A DNA stretch of 64,000 bases from Rhodobacteraceae bacterium IMCC1335 (GTDB lineage: Bacteria > Pseudomonadota > Alphaproteobacteria > Rhodobacterales > Rhodobacteraceae): assembly GCA_039640495.1 (NCBI GenBank), contig CP046864.1:1736001-1800000 (forward strand), in the 5' to 3' direction. Positions 28,634-36,707 of this stretch are shown one piece after another (the first letter of the stretch is position 1; every line of letters starts with the position of its first letter). A program made the position numbers and the translations under genes. Under the pieces are notes generated by a model. That model searched no databases and was not told the origin of the DNA. It saw only the letters and a list, made by a program, of their open reading frames with translations.

Positions 28634-29626
28634 ATGTGTAAGTTGACCGAAATCAATAGCGCAAAGCAAATTGAAGCGATCCCCGAGCAAGCCTTAGCCT
28701 GGCATCAAGAGGGGCGCGGGGCTGTGCTCGCCACGGTTGTTCAAACTTGGGGCTCGGCGCCGCGGCGGATCGGCGGCCAAATGGCGATTAGCGGGCAGGG
28801 GGATATGGCGGGCTCGGTTTCTGGTGGCTGCGTGGAAGGGGCCGTTGTGCTCGAGGCCTTAGAGGCGCTAAACGCTGGAGAGATCAAGGTTTTAGAATAT
28901 GGGATTAGCGACGGGGATGCGTTTGCGGTGGGATTGGCCTGCGGCGGTACGATCCGCGTGTTGCTAGAGCCTGTGGGCGCTGTCTTGTCAGAGCCTTTGC
29001 TTGCCGAGTTGGTGGCCGCGCGCGCCGCGCGTCAGCCAATGGTCTATTCTGTGAATTGTGAAACGGGCGCAAATGCCTTGCACGCACACGGTTATGAAGA
29101 GCGGATGCGGCTGGACCGTTCAGGATTTGAACCCGATGGTGTTACATTCGTTTCGGTTCATAATCCAAAGTTAAGATTGATTATTGTTGGGGCCGTTCAT
29201 ATCGCGCAGGCGCTTGTGCCGATGGCCGAGCTGGCCGGGTTTGATGTTTATCTAATTGATCCACGGGGAAGCTTTGGGTCGATTGAGCGGTTTCCCAATC
29301 ACCAAATTATTGAGGATTGGCCAGATCAGGCGTTACGTGATTTACAGCTTGAAGCGCGCAGCGCTTTGGTTCTGTTGACCCATGATCCAAAGCTTGATGA
29401 CCCGGCGCTGCAGGTTGGTTTAGCCTCAAATGCTTATTATATCGGTGCCCTTGGCTCAACGCGCACGCATTATACGCGCGTTGAACGATTTTTGAGCTTG
29501 GGGTTTTCTCAGGCCCAAATTGATCGCATTCATGGTCCCGTGGGGCTGCCAATCGGGGCGGCTACCCCCGCCGAGATCGCTGCGTCGATTTTAGCTCAGA
29601 TTATATCCGCGCTTCGGTTGCTCTGA
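28634..29626 (+). CDS. XdhC/CoxF family molybdenum-cofactor insertion protein
   Basis: Binds and sulfurates or delivers molybdenum cofactor to xanthine/CO dehydrogenase-type enzymes. The N-terminal XdhC_CoxI domain has the motif GSVSGGCVEGAVV with the conserved cysteine; the C-terminal Rossmann domain carries IVGAVHIAQALVPMAE, and it ends with the family signature IGALGSTRTHYTRVERF and GLPIGAATPAEIAASI. It has 330 residues. It starts 14 bases after coxE and its stop overlaps the next start (TGATG), so coxD-coxE-this-molybdopterin gene form one operon. Confidence 0.87.
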   Translation: MCKLTEINSAKQIEAIPEQALAWHQEGRGAVLATVVQTWGSAPRRIGGQMAISGQGDMAGSVSGGCVEGAVVLEALEALNAGEIKVLEYGISDGDAFAVGLACGGTIRVLLEPVGAVLSEPLLAELVAARAARQPMVYSVNCETGANALHAHGYEERMRLDRSGFEPDGVTFVSVHNPKLRLIIVGAVHIAQALVPMAELAGFDVYLIDPRGSFGSIERFPNHQIIEDWPDQALRDLQLEARSALVLLTHDPKLDDPALQVGLASNAYYIGALGSTRTHYTRVERFLSLGFSQAQIDRIHGPVGLPIGAATPAEIAASILAQIISALRLL

Positions 29627-30624
29627 TGGTATTTGATGAGCTTCCTGTTGGCGCCGCTGAAGGCTGTATTCTTGCGCATTCTATTGGCCTGCTAGGCAGG
29701 CGGCTGCGCAAGGGCGTGAGGCTGAACAAAGATCATATTGACGAATTAACGCGTGCCGGCATAACGCATATCAGCGCGGCGCGATTGCAAAAGGGTGATA
29801 TTGCGGAAGATGCCGCGGCTGTTGCTTTGGCAAAGGCCTTGGTGCCTCATCCTGATCAGGCCGGTTTGCGTTTGGGTGCGGCCTTCACGGGACGGGTCAA
29901 TCTAATTGCCAGCTCGGTAGGCGTGGTCAGTCAAAACGTTGAAAAATTGATCGCCCTCAATTCAATCGATTCAATGATTTCTTTGGCGACCTTGCCCCAA
30001 TATCAGCAGGTTTCGACCGGAAACTTGGTGGGAACGGTAAAAATCATCAGCTATGGCGTGCCCAGTGACAAGCTACAAGCTGCCTGCAAGCTGGCACATG
30101 CGGCGATCAAAGTACTGCCGCCGGTTGCGCGCTCTGCCAGTTTGATTGTGAGCGTCTCGAAAGGTGGACCCGGCGAAAAGGGCGTTGAAGCGATAAGGCA
30201 GCGGCTTGACGCTTTAAATATTTCGCTAATGGAAGTGGTTACGACGCCTCATCAAACCGGAGCGATGGCGAATGCGCTGAAAGATGCCTCGGGCGATCTT
30301 ATATTGATGCTCACCAGCTCTGCCACCTCTGATCTTAATGACACCGCTCCGAAAGCCGTGCGCGCAGCTGGGGGCAACATTGAACGATTTGGAATGCCGG
30401 TTGATCCAGGAAATCTTTTATTTTTGGGCGCGCTCGCTGGCAAGCCGGTGATTGGATTTCCTGGTTGCGTTCGGTCTCCGGCGCTAAATGGGGCGGATTG
30501 GGTTTTGTCTCGGATTGCCTGCGGGGTTACTTTGGATGACCGCAGTTTTGCTGAAATGGCGATTGGGGGCTTGTTGAAAGAAATTCCAACCCGGCCCCAG
30601 CCTCGGCGGCGTTCAGAGGGGTAA
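29626..30624 (+). CDS. Molybdopterin-binding protein, lacking the usual C-terminal transferase domain
   Basis: A MoaB/Mog-type molybdopterin-binding fold, about residues 165-310 (SLIVSVSKGGPGEKG, then GDLILMLTSSATSDLNDTAPKA and FGMPVDPGNLLFLG when read in order), preceded by an N-terminal domain typical of the cox-linked family. Many relatives continue after the motif KEIPTRPQPR into a MobA-like nucleotidyltransferase of about 200 residues; here the protein ends five residues after that motif (332 residues) and a terminator follows within 70 bases. A separate MobA-like protein would be needed. The function is probably in molybdenum cofactor maturation, by context. Confidence 0.82.
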   Translation: MVFDELPVGAAEGCILAHSIGLLGRRLRKGVRLNKDHIDELTRAGITHISAARLQKGDIAEDAAAVALAKALVPHPDQAGLRLGAAFTGRVNLIASSVGVVSQNVEKLIALNSIDSMISLATLPQYQQVSTGNLVGTVKIISYGVPSDKLQAACKLAHAAIKVLPPVARSASLIVSVSKGGPGEKGVEAIRQRLDALNISLMEVVTTPHQTGAMANALKDASGDLILMLTSSATSDLNDTAPKAVRAAGGNIERFGMPVDPGNLLFLGALAGKPVIGFPGCVRSPALNGADWVLSRIACGVTLDDRSFAEMAIGGLLKEIPTRPQPRRRSEG

Positions 30625-30664
30625 CGCGCGCAAACTTGCGCGGGCATTTCAGGTTTTGAATATA

Positions 30665-30690
30665 AAAAACCGAGGCACAGCCCCGGTTTT
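30665..30690. terminator. Bidirectional terminator between the cox-linked operon and infC
   Basis: AAAACCG-A-GG and CC-C-CGGTTTT flank a short CACAG loop, giving an A-rich left side and a T-rich right side, so it can stop both the plus-strand operon ending at 30624 and the minus-strand infC ending at 30718. A GC-rich hairpin, CGCGCA with AACT loop and TGCGCG (30627-30642), lies just before it. Confidence 0.7.
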
Positions 30691-30717
30691 GAAAAAAATT
30701 TGAATGTACGTCAGCGA

Positions 30718-31263
30718 TTATTTTGTGGCAGGACCGATCATCATCGTCATTTGACGACCTTCCATTTTCGGCATATTTTCTACTTTGCCCAATTCTTTAA
30801 CATCATCCGCCACCCGTTCCAGAAGCTCACGCCCCAGATTTTGATGCGCCATCTCACGTCCACGGAACCGCATGGTGATCTTAACCTTATCACCGTTTTC
30901 CAAAAATTTATACACGCTGCGCATTTTCACTTCGTAATCGTGAACATCTGTTCCAGGTCGAAATTTGATTTCCTTGATTTCGATAATTTTTTGTTTTTTA
31001 CGGGCTTCGGATTCGCGTTTTTGCTGCTCGTATTTATATTTACCAAAATCCATGATTTTGCACACGGGTGGGTTGGCATTGGGAGAAATTTCCACCAAAT
31101 CCAAACCGACTTGATCTGCAAGTTCTTGGCCGCGTGCGGGGGTAACCACCCCTACGTTTTCACCTTCGGGCCCAATGAGCCGTATTTCCGAGCTGTCTAT
31201 GCGATCATTTACGCGAGGTCCGGTTTCGCGCGATGGTGGCGCGTTGTGAGGTCTGCGAGCTAT
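30718..31263 (-). CDS. infC: Translation initiation factor IF-3 (non-canonical ATA start)
   Basis: Prevents premature 50S joining and proofreads the initiation codon. No standard start codon gives a full-length protein: the first GTG (31149) begins inside the conserved N-domain. Reading on upstream yields [20 protein letters not shown] and [14 protein letters not shown], the expected IF-3 N-terminus, back to an ATA at 31263, with AAGGA eight bases before it. Rare start codons are known for infC (AUU in E. coli) and allow autoregulation, since IF-3 rejects them. This gives 181 residues, including the [13 protein letters not shown] and FRGREMAH regions of the C-domain. rpmI/rplT do not follow here; the cox-linked terminator does. 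Confidence 0.92.
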   Translation of the reverse strand: MARRPHNAPPSRETGPRVNDRIDSSEIRLIGPEGENVGVVTPARGQELADQVGLDLVEISPNANPPVCKIMDFGKYKYEQQKRESEARKKQKIIEIKEIKFRPGTDVHDYEVKMRSVYKFLENGDKVKITMRFRGREMAHQNLGRELLERVADDVKELGKVENMPKMEGRQMTMMIGPATK

Positions 31264-31427
31264 GGGTTCATTCCTTATGTTGTTAATGGTTCGTAGTGGG
31301 GTCGATATCGAGACCGCTCACGCATGACAAGCGTTATTTCTAAAACCAGATAGGGTTTTGTGGCTCTGTTGCGTGAAAGACAAACAATTATGCAGTTTCA
31401 GTGCAGAATAGGCCGCGTCGCGCACGA

Positions 31428-32228
31428 TTACCCGACAAACGCTTTTTCAACAACATATTCTGCCGGTTCCGAATTGGCGCCTTCTTTAAGCCCGTAGCTT
31501 TCCAAAATAGCTTTTAAATCGGTGTTCAGACCCAGTGACCCACAGACCATTGCCCGGTCTGTCTTCGGGTTAATCGAGTCAATTCCAAGATCGCTCAGTA
31601 ATTCGCCAGTTCCCAACAAATCGGTGATCCGCCCCATCTTTGGGCTTTGTTCGCGCGTGGTCGTCGGATAATAGGTAAGCTTGTCGCCGATCATCTCTCC
31701 GATTAAGGGATCGTCTGCCAGCGCGTTTACCAATTCGCTGCCATAGGTCAATTCTGCGCGGTCTCGGCAAGTGTGCGTTAGAATAATTTGATCATAATCT
31801 TCATAGGTTTGAGGTTCGCGGACCAAAGAAGCAAACGGCGCAATTCCGGTTCCAGTGGCGAAAAACCATAGGCGTTTTCCAGGAAGCAATGCATCATGCA
31901 CCAGCGTTCCAACCGGCTTTGGCCGCAGGATAATTTCATCCCCGGGTTGGATATGCTGAAGCCGCGAGGTCAGCGGCCCATCTTGTACTTTGATAGAGTA
32001 AAATTCAAGCTCCTCGGCCCAAGAGGGCGAGGCGATAGAATACGCCCGCAAGAGCGGTTTTCCATCTTCTTTCAAAAGGCCAATCATGACGAATTCGCCT
32101 GATCGAAAGCGCAGGCTTTGTGGTCTTTTTACGCGAAATGAAAACAAACGGTCTGTCCAATGTTTGACATGGGTAACGGTTTGCGCATCGGGCAATCTTG
32201 TGGGTTTTATAGCAGCAGCTTGGTTCAA
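31428..32228 (-). CDS. fpr: Ferredoxin--NADP+ reductase
   Basis: FAD enzyme passing electrons between NADPH and ferredoxin or flavodoxin. FAD-binding RAYSIASPSW and the NADP-loop FFATGTGIAPFASL are seen; 266 residues. The start is a TTG at 32228 (MNQAAAIKPTRLPDAQ); no ATG is available before the conserved SFRVKRP segment. It is the last gene of the sulfite-reduction run and could supply electrons to the sulfite reductase at 32737 through a ferredoxin, and perhaps to the P450 at 36704; that link is inference. The 164 bases up to infC contain no recognised gene. Confidence 0.92.
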   Translation of the reverse strand: MNQAAAIKPTRLPDAQTVTHVKHWTDRLFSFRVKRPQSLRFRSGEFVMIGLLKEDGKPLLRAYSIASPSWAEELEFYSIKVQDGPLTSRLQHIQPGDEIILRPKPVGTLVHDALLPGKRLWFFATGTGIAPFASLVREPQTYEDYDQIILTHTCRDRAELTYGSELVNALADDPLIGEMIGDKLTYYPTTTREQSPKMGRITDLLGTGELLSDLGIDSINPKTDRAMVCGSLGLNTDLKAILESYGLKEGANSEPAEYVVEKAFVG

Positions 32229-32294
32229 AATAATACACTCTGTCAGATTTTGTTTACAGTTGATAGCATGTTTAGCGGGTTTTGAATTAATTTT

Positions 32295-32672
32295 CTAGCC
32301 GCTTGCTTGCAAGCGCGATTGATAGCTGTGGGCTGTCCAATTTGACCGGAAAAGCCAATCGTGTTCAGGTTGACGCACGGCTTGAGCTTGCGAAATTGCA
32401 ATTTCATCGAATCCCGATCTGCGCGCCATCGCGTATTGGTCAGAAATAATGGGTCCTTTGGCCCTGAGGGCGCCGCTATACCCGCGCAACCGCAGCAACC
32501 GAGCAAGCGTAAAACCGCGCCCATCAGCGAAATTAGGAAAGGTGATCACCACCCGCTGAATGTCATTGGGTAGGGTTAGGTTTTCGGGATCTGTTTCCGA
32601 GGAGATACTGAGCGTGGTCTCAGCACTCCATGTATCGGTTGAAAATCCGTTATCCGTTACGATAACATCCAT
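32295..32672 (-). CDS. DUF934 family protein of the sulfur-assimilation operon
   Basis: Conserved protein of unknown biochemistry found with sulfite reductase and PAPS reductase genes in many proteobacteria. The 125 residues include the family features VVITFPNFADGRGFTLARLLR and GYSGALRAKGPIISDQYAMARRSGFDE (adjacent segments) and a short tryptophan-containing end. It follows cysI directly with a 64-base gap in which relatives carry cysH. Confidence 0.85.
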   Translation of the reverse strand: MDVIVTDNGFSTDTWSAETTLSISSETDPENLTLPNDIQRVVITFPNFADGRGFTLARLLRLRGYSGALRAKGPIISDQYAMARRSGFDEIAISQAQAVRQPEHDWLFRSNWTAHSYQSRLQASG

Positions 32673-32736
32673 GTGAGTGTTCCTGTCGTTCTAAGGGGCC
32701 ATTTCTGGCGGGTTCTGTTATAGCTGTTTAAGGGTT

Positions 32737-34407
32737 TCAAGCGGCGGTTTTGCCTTCGTTGCCGCCTGGATAAAGGGCTGCTTTGAAAGGCGGGGCGCCC
32801 ACTCTGCGAAAAGTTTCGAGGAAGGTTTCACGATTGGAGAGGCGTAGATCAAGATAGGTAAAAACCACCCGTTCAATCGCAGAAACGATAGTTGACGCAT
32901 CAAACCCTGGGCCTGCACGTTCTCCGATCGTAGCGGTTTCTGTGGCATCTCCGCCAAGCGTGATTTGATAGTTTTCAACGCCTGCACGATCCAACCCCAA
33001 TATCCCAATATGCCCGACGTGATGATGTCCGCAGGCGTTTATACAGCCCGATATTTTGATTTGCAGCGGACCGATATCATGCTCTAATTTTAACGCCTTG
33101 AAACGCAGCGCGATCTCTTGTGCAATGGGGATAGAGCGGGCGGTTGCCAAAGCGCAATAATCCATGCCCGGACAGGCAATGATGTCTGAGATCAATCCCG
33201 CATTGGCAGTTGCCAACCCGGCTGGATAAAGGCCGTTAAAGACCGCGAAAAGATGGCTTTTATGCACGTGGGGCAGAACAATATTCTGCGCATGGCTTAT
33301 CCTAAGCTCATCATGACTATAGGATTTGGCCAGATCTGCGATTACGCGCATTTGCGCGCTGCTGGCATCGCCTGGCGTCTGCCCCGGAGTTTTAAGGCTG
33401 ACAGTTGCTATTGCGTAATCATTGTTGCGATGCGGGCTGGTATTGATATCCACCCAGGACTTAAAATTTGGATATTTTGCGTAATTTTCGTGAAATGTGG
33501 CGGTTGGAGCGTCGATCCAAGCGGGGGCTTTGAAAGCGTTTTTCAAAGCGTTTAGAAGTGTTTGATCCTGCCCTTTAAACTGTGGGCGAAGTTCAGAAAA
33601 CCGTTTTGCGACAAGACGTTGAATTTCTTGCAACCCATTTTCATGTACTGTAATTTTTATGCGCGATTTATACTTGTTATCGCGGCGTCCCAAAAGGTTC
33701 CAAACGCTGACGATGGCCTCAACATAGGGTAACAGATCACTTTTTGGTAACAAGTCGCAGAGGGTTTTGCCAATCATCGGGGTTCGACCTAATCCCCCGC
33801 CTATAGTCACCTCGAAGCCAACTTCTGCACCTCTTTTTTTGAGAAGCAAGCCAATATCATGCGCGCGCGTGACTGCGCGGTCTTTTGCGCTGCCGCTCAC
33901 CGCAATTTTGAATTTGCGCGGCATAAATTGAAATTCGGGGTGGTCTGTTGACCATTGTCGAAGCAGCTCGGCATAGGGGCGCGGGTCTTCAATTTCATCC
34001 GCTGCGGCGCCCGCAAAATGATCTGCAGTGACGTTGCGAATTGTATTGCCACTGGTTTGGATGGCATGCATGTCTACTTCTGACAATGCATCTAAGATAT
34101 CGGGAACATCCTGCAATTTGGGCCAATTAAACTGGATGTTTTGACGGGTTGTGAAATGACCATAGCCTTTATCCCATTTTTCCGCGATCGAGGCCAAAGC
34201 TGTCATTTGCGCGCTGTTTAAAGTTCCATATGGAATAGCCACGCGCAGCATATAGGCGTGAAGCTGCAAATATAGCCCATTCATCAAGCGCAGTGGTTTG
34301 AATTCTTCTTCGCTGAGCGCGCCACTGATACGCCGCTGCACTTGATCGCGAAATTGAAGGTTTCTTTGTTTTAAAAAGGCGGTGTCAAACCCATTATACT
34401 GATACAT
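32737..34407 (-). CDS. cysI: Sulfite/nitrite reductase, siroheme [4Fe-4S] hemoprotein
   Basis: Six-electron reductase, here most likely of sulfite to sulfide for cysteine synthesis. The two halves of the sirohaem/cluster-binding motif are CPGMDYC (C-x5-C) and SGCINACGHH (C-x3-C), about residues 415-465. At 556 residues it is a ferredoxin-type single-subunit enzyme. Its start overlaps the DUF2849 gene by 14 bases, in the order cysG-DUF2849-cysI. Without cysH in the operon the substrate could in principle be external sulfite or nitrite; the sulfur role rests on the DUF934 and DUF2849 neighbours. Confidence 0.9.
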   Translation of the reverse strand: MYQYNGFDTAFLKQRNLQFRDQVQRRISGALSEEEFKPLRLMNGLYLQLHAYMLRVAIPYGTLNSAQMTALASIAEKWDKGYGHFTTRQNIQFNWPKLQDVPDILDALSEVDMHAIQTSGNTIRNVTADHFAGAAADEIEDPRPYAELLRQWSTDHPEFQFMPRKFKIAVSGSAKDRAVTRAHDIGLLLKKRGAEVGFEVTIGGGLGRTPMIGKTLCDLLPKSDLLPYVEAIVSVWNLLGRRDNKYKSRIKITVHENGLQEIQRLVAKRFSELRPQFKGQDQTLLNALKNAFKAPAWIDAPTATFHENYAKYPNFKSWVDINTSPHRNNDYAIATVSLKTPGQTPGDASSAQMRVIADLAKSYSHDELRISHAQNIVLPHVHKSHLFAVFNGLYPAGLATANAGLISDIIACPGMDYCALATARSIPIAQEIALRFKALKLEHDIGPLQIKISGCINACGHHHVGHIGILGLDRAGVENYQITLGGDATETATIGERAGPGFDASTIVSAIERVVFTYLDLRLSNRETFLETFRRVGAPPFKAALYPGGNEGKTAA

Positions 34408-34708
34408 TTTTTGCCTCTGCTTGTTTGCCGTGGAAATAATTTCCAGGCCCCTTGGTGCGAAATGCCTCTCGAAAATGAGCCGGCTTTGGACCTGCGTCTT
34501 CGTCTATGAACTCTGCCAGATAGGCGCCCACCACGTGAGATGTCTGAGCCGTGGCTGCATCTAAAGCAGCTTGTGCATCCTTTTGTTCGTGGAATATTTT
34601 GGCGTTTAAATGCTGCCGCGTCCAACCCCCATTGGCGTTAAGATAGATCACATCCCCGCTCAAAAGCGCATTTGCGGTGATTACCTTAATGTAAGATTTT
34701 CTGGGCAT
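34394..34708 (-). CDS. DUF2849 family protein
   Basis: Small conserved protein (104 residues) of unknown function, almost always placed between siroheme synthase and sulfite reductase in alphaproteobacteria. Family features include YLNANGGWTRQHLNAKIF and the acidic EFIDEDAGPKPAHFREAFR (read in order). Its start overlaps the cysG stop by one base (TGATG) and its end overlaps cysI by 14, so translation of all three is coupled. A role in the sulfite reductase complex is inferred from context only. Confidence 0.85.
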   Translation of the reverse strand: MPRKSYIKVITANALLSGDVIYLNANGGWTRQHLNAKIFHEQKDAQAALDAATAQTSHVVGAYLAEFIDEDAGPKPAHFREAFRTKGPGNYFHGKQAEAKNVSV

Positions 34709-36105
34709 CAGGCACTCACTTTCTCGTGGTGGTTTTCGATCTGCAAAGCTGCTTTTCGCGCGGCCAGACCGAATAAGGTAAGCGCGGGCCCCGATACGGT
34801 CTGCGCTCGCAAGGTTTCAGCCAAATTATCCAAGCGCGCTTCAATTATCCGTTGACTGGGCCGCGAGGCGTATTCTACGATGCTTACCGGTGTCTTTGGA
34901 TCCGCCCCATTCATCAAAAGCCGGCCTTGGATAAACCGCGCGGATTTTTTTCCCATATAAATCGCTGCAACCGTGTTCGTTTTCGCCAAAGCTTGCCAAT
35001 CTTGCTCGTGAAACCCGTGCATATCGTGGCCAGTTAAAAACCTGACTGAGGCGTTGCGTTGGCGGCGCGTCAGCGATTGTCCGATCGCGGCGACGGCAGC
35101 CGAGGCCGCCGTGATACCTGGCACAATGCTCCATTCGATTTGTGCGGCCTCGCAGGCGTCGATTTCTTCATCAAGGCGGCCAAAAATTGTTGCGTCACCG
35201 CCCTTTAAACGCACCACAATTTGACCATTCTGGCTATGTTTGAGCAAGAGGGCGTTGATTTTGTACTGCGGGGTTGAGGCCCCAAACCCTGTTTTCCCAA
35301 CGTCAATCAACTGCGCCTCGCGTCTGGCCAATTCTAAAATTGGCTCGCCGACCAAGCGATCATAGAGCACAACATCAGCGCGATCCAAAGCTTTGCAGGC
35401 TTTCAACGTTAAAAGCTCTGGGTCACCTGGCCCAGCTCCAACGAAAATCACATGCCCCGTTGGGGCGGCTTTTTTGACATGCGTCGCAAGCAAGTTTGAC
35501 AAAGCGTTGCCTATGCCAGCTTCACCGCTTTTATCCAAGGCTCTTGGGCCGGTGTTGAAGTAAAATTCGCTCCAAAAGCGACGCCGCGCGCGGCCCATTG
35601 GCAAGGCATTCACATTTTTTCGAAAGGATTTTGCAATCCGCGCCAAAACGCCAATCTGTGCAGGTAGTCTTTGTTCTAAATCAGCCTTGATTGCGCGCGC
35701 CAAGACAGGCGCCGCGCCTTCGGTGCCAATCGCAACCGTTACGGGATCACGATCCACGATTGCGGGTGTGATAAATTGGCTGTCTTGCAGGTTATCAACG
35801 ATATTTACCAAAGCGCCGGCCTCATGGGCGAGTTTGGCCACGCGCCTATCTTCTTGCGCGTCTTCATTTGCGGCATAAAACAGCGCCGCACAAAGCGCAT
35901 CGCCGGTTTCAAGCCTCCGCCTCACCAAAGCCAGTTTGCCGTTTTTTTCCCAATGCAAGATTTCAGGTAAAGGATCTTTTGCAAAGACAGTGATATGCGC
36001 CGTCGTTTTGAATAAGAGCCGCAACTTGGCGATCGCAGCATCGCCGCCGCCAGATAGGATGATGCGTCTTCCGGCCACAGCTAAGAAGATTGGGAAATGA
36101 TCCAT
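34708..36105 (-). CDS. cysG: Siroheme synthase (CysG)
   Basis: Trifunctional enzyme making siroheme, the cofactor of the sulfite reductase encoded downstream. The N-terminal third is the NAD-dependent dehydrogenase/ferrochelatase with ILSGGGDAAIAKLRLL; the C-terminal half is the uroporphyrinogen methyltransferase with VGAGPGDPELLTLKA, YDRLV and IVRLKGGDATIFGR. It has 465 residues and heads the operon. A promoter-like sequence lies at 36146-36174, and the divergent Lrp-type gene at 36249 is a candidate regulator. Confidence 0.94.
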   Translation of the reverse strand: MDHFPIFLAVAGRRIILSGGGDAAIAKLRLLFKTTAHITVFAKDPLPEILHWEKNGKLALVRRRLETGDALCAALFYAANEDAQEDRRVAKLAHEAGALVNIVDNLQDSQFITPAIVDRDPVTVAIGTEGAAPVLARAIKADLEQRLPAQIGVLARIAKSFRKNVNALPMGRARRRFWSEFYFNTGPRALDKSGEAGIGNALSNLLATHVKKAAPTGHVIFVGAGPGDPELLTLKACKALDRADVVLYDRLVGEPILELARREAQLIDVGKTGFGASTPQYKINALLLKHSQNGQIVVRLKGGDATIFGRLDEEIDACEAAQIEWSIVPGITAASAAVAAIGQSLTRRQRNASVRFLTGHDMHGFHEQDWQALAKTNTVAAIYMGKKSARFIQGRLLMNGADPKTPVSIVEYASRPSQRIIEARLDNLAETLRAQTVSGPALTLFGLAARKAALQIENHHEKVSA

Positions 36106-36145
36106 GAGGCGTTTCCTGTTTGATTTACCTATCCCTATATAGTAA

Positions 36146-36174
36146 ATAATTCTGAGTTTTGGCTATATTGTCAA
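36146..36174 (-). promoter_or_regulatory. Predicted sigma-70 promoter of the cysG operon
   Basis: On the minus strand a perfect -35 box TTGACA (36169-36174) is followed, after 17 bases, by AATTAT (36146-36151), four of six matches to the -10 consensus. The start of transcription would be near 36139, some 34 bases before the cysG ATG. The AT-rich spacer (36110-36248) also holds the near-palindrome GAATAATATTTTC (36182-36194), similar to Lrp-type sites. Confidence 0.45.
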
Positions 36175-36248
36175 AAAAATAAGAATAATATTTTCAAATG
36201 GGGTAATTTTTGGAATTACCTTTTAGCAAACGGGATAGGAGTGAAATC

Positions 36249-36707
36249 ATGGCGCGCTTGGATGAGACAGATCGAAAAATTCTTGCAGAGCTTCAATCGG
36301 ATGCGGGTCAGTCTTTGGATGAAATTGCTGGAAAAGTCAGCTCATCCAAGACTCCTGTGTGGAATCGTATCCGAAAAATGCGATCGCTTGGTTTGATTGG
36401 GCGTCAAACGGTTGAGTTAAATGCAGAAGCACTTGGTTTCGAGGCCTGTTTTTTTGTTTTGATCCGCACCAGTGAGCATGACGCAGCGTGGCAGGCAAGG
36501 TTTTTAAAAGCGTTGCAAAATCACCCGGAAGTGCAAGAGGCGCATCGGCTTGCGGGTGATATTGATTATATTTTAAAAGTGCGGGTGAAAAACGCCCGCG
36601 CCTATGATGCTTTTTATCAACGACTGATTTCCGAAGTGAAAGTGCATAACGTGACTGCTTTGCTGTCAATGGAGGAGATAAAATCCACCAGGATGTTGCC
36701 GCTTTAA
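36249..36707 (+). CDS. Lrp/AsnC family transcriptional regulator
   Basis: DNA-binding regulator of 152 residues. The N-terminal helix-turn-helix is LDEIAGKVSSSKTPVWNRI with the following KMRSLGLIGR; the C-terminal RAM effector domain carries the usual GDIDYILKVRV and ends in a beta strand with SMEEIKSTRMLPL. ATG 36249 has TAGGAG upstream; the frame is open to a TTG at 36210. It is divergent from the sulfite-reduction operon, suggesting control of cysG and itself in response to an amino acid (cysteine or methionine would be logical, but this is not shown). Confidence 0.9.
   Translation: MARLDETDRKILAELQSDAGQSLDEIAGKVSSSKTPVWNRIRKMRSLGLIGRQTVELNAEALGFEACFFVLIRTSEHDAAWQARFLKALQNHPEVQEAHRLAGDIDYILKVRVKNARAYDAFYQRLISEVKVHNVTALLSMEEIKSTRMLPL

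Noticed and set aside
30700..31296. 198-codon plus-strand frame rich in Phe and His
   Set aside because: Antisense to infC over its whole length; infC is unambiguous.
31360..31427. Sequence resembling an insertion-sequence end (GGCTCTGTTGCGT)
   Set aside because: Only a short, vague resemblance; no partner inverted repeat, target duplication or transposase was seen.
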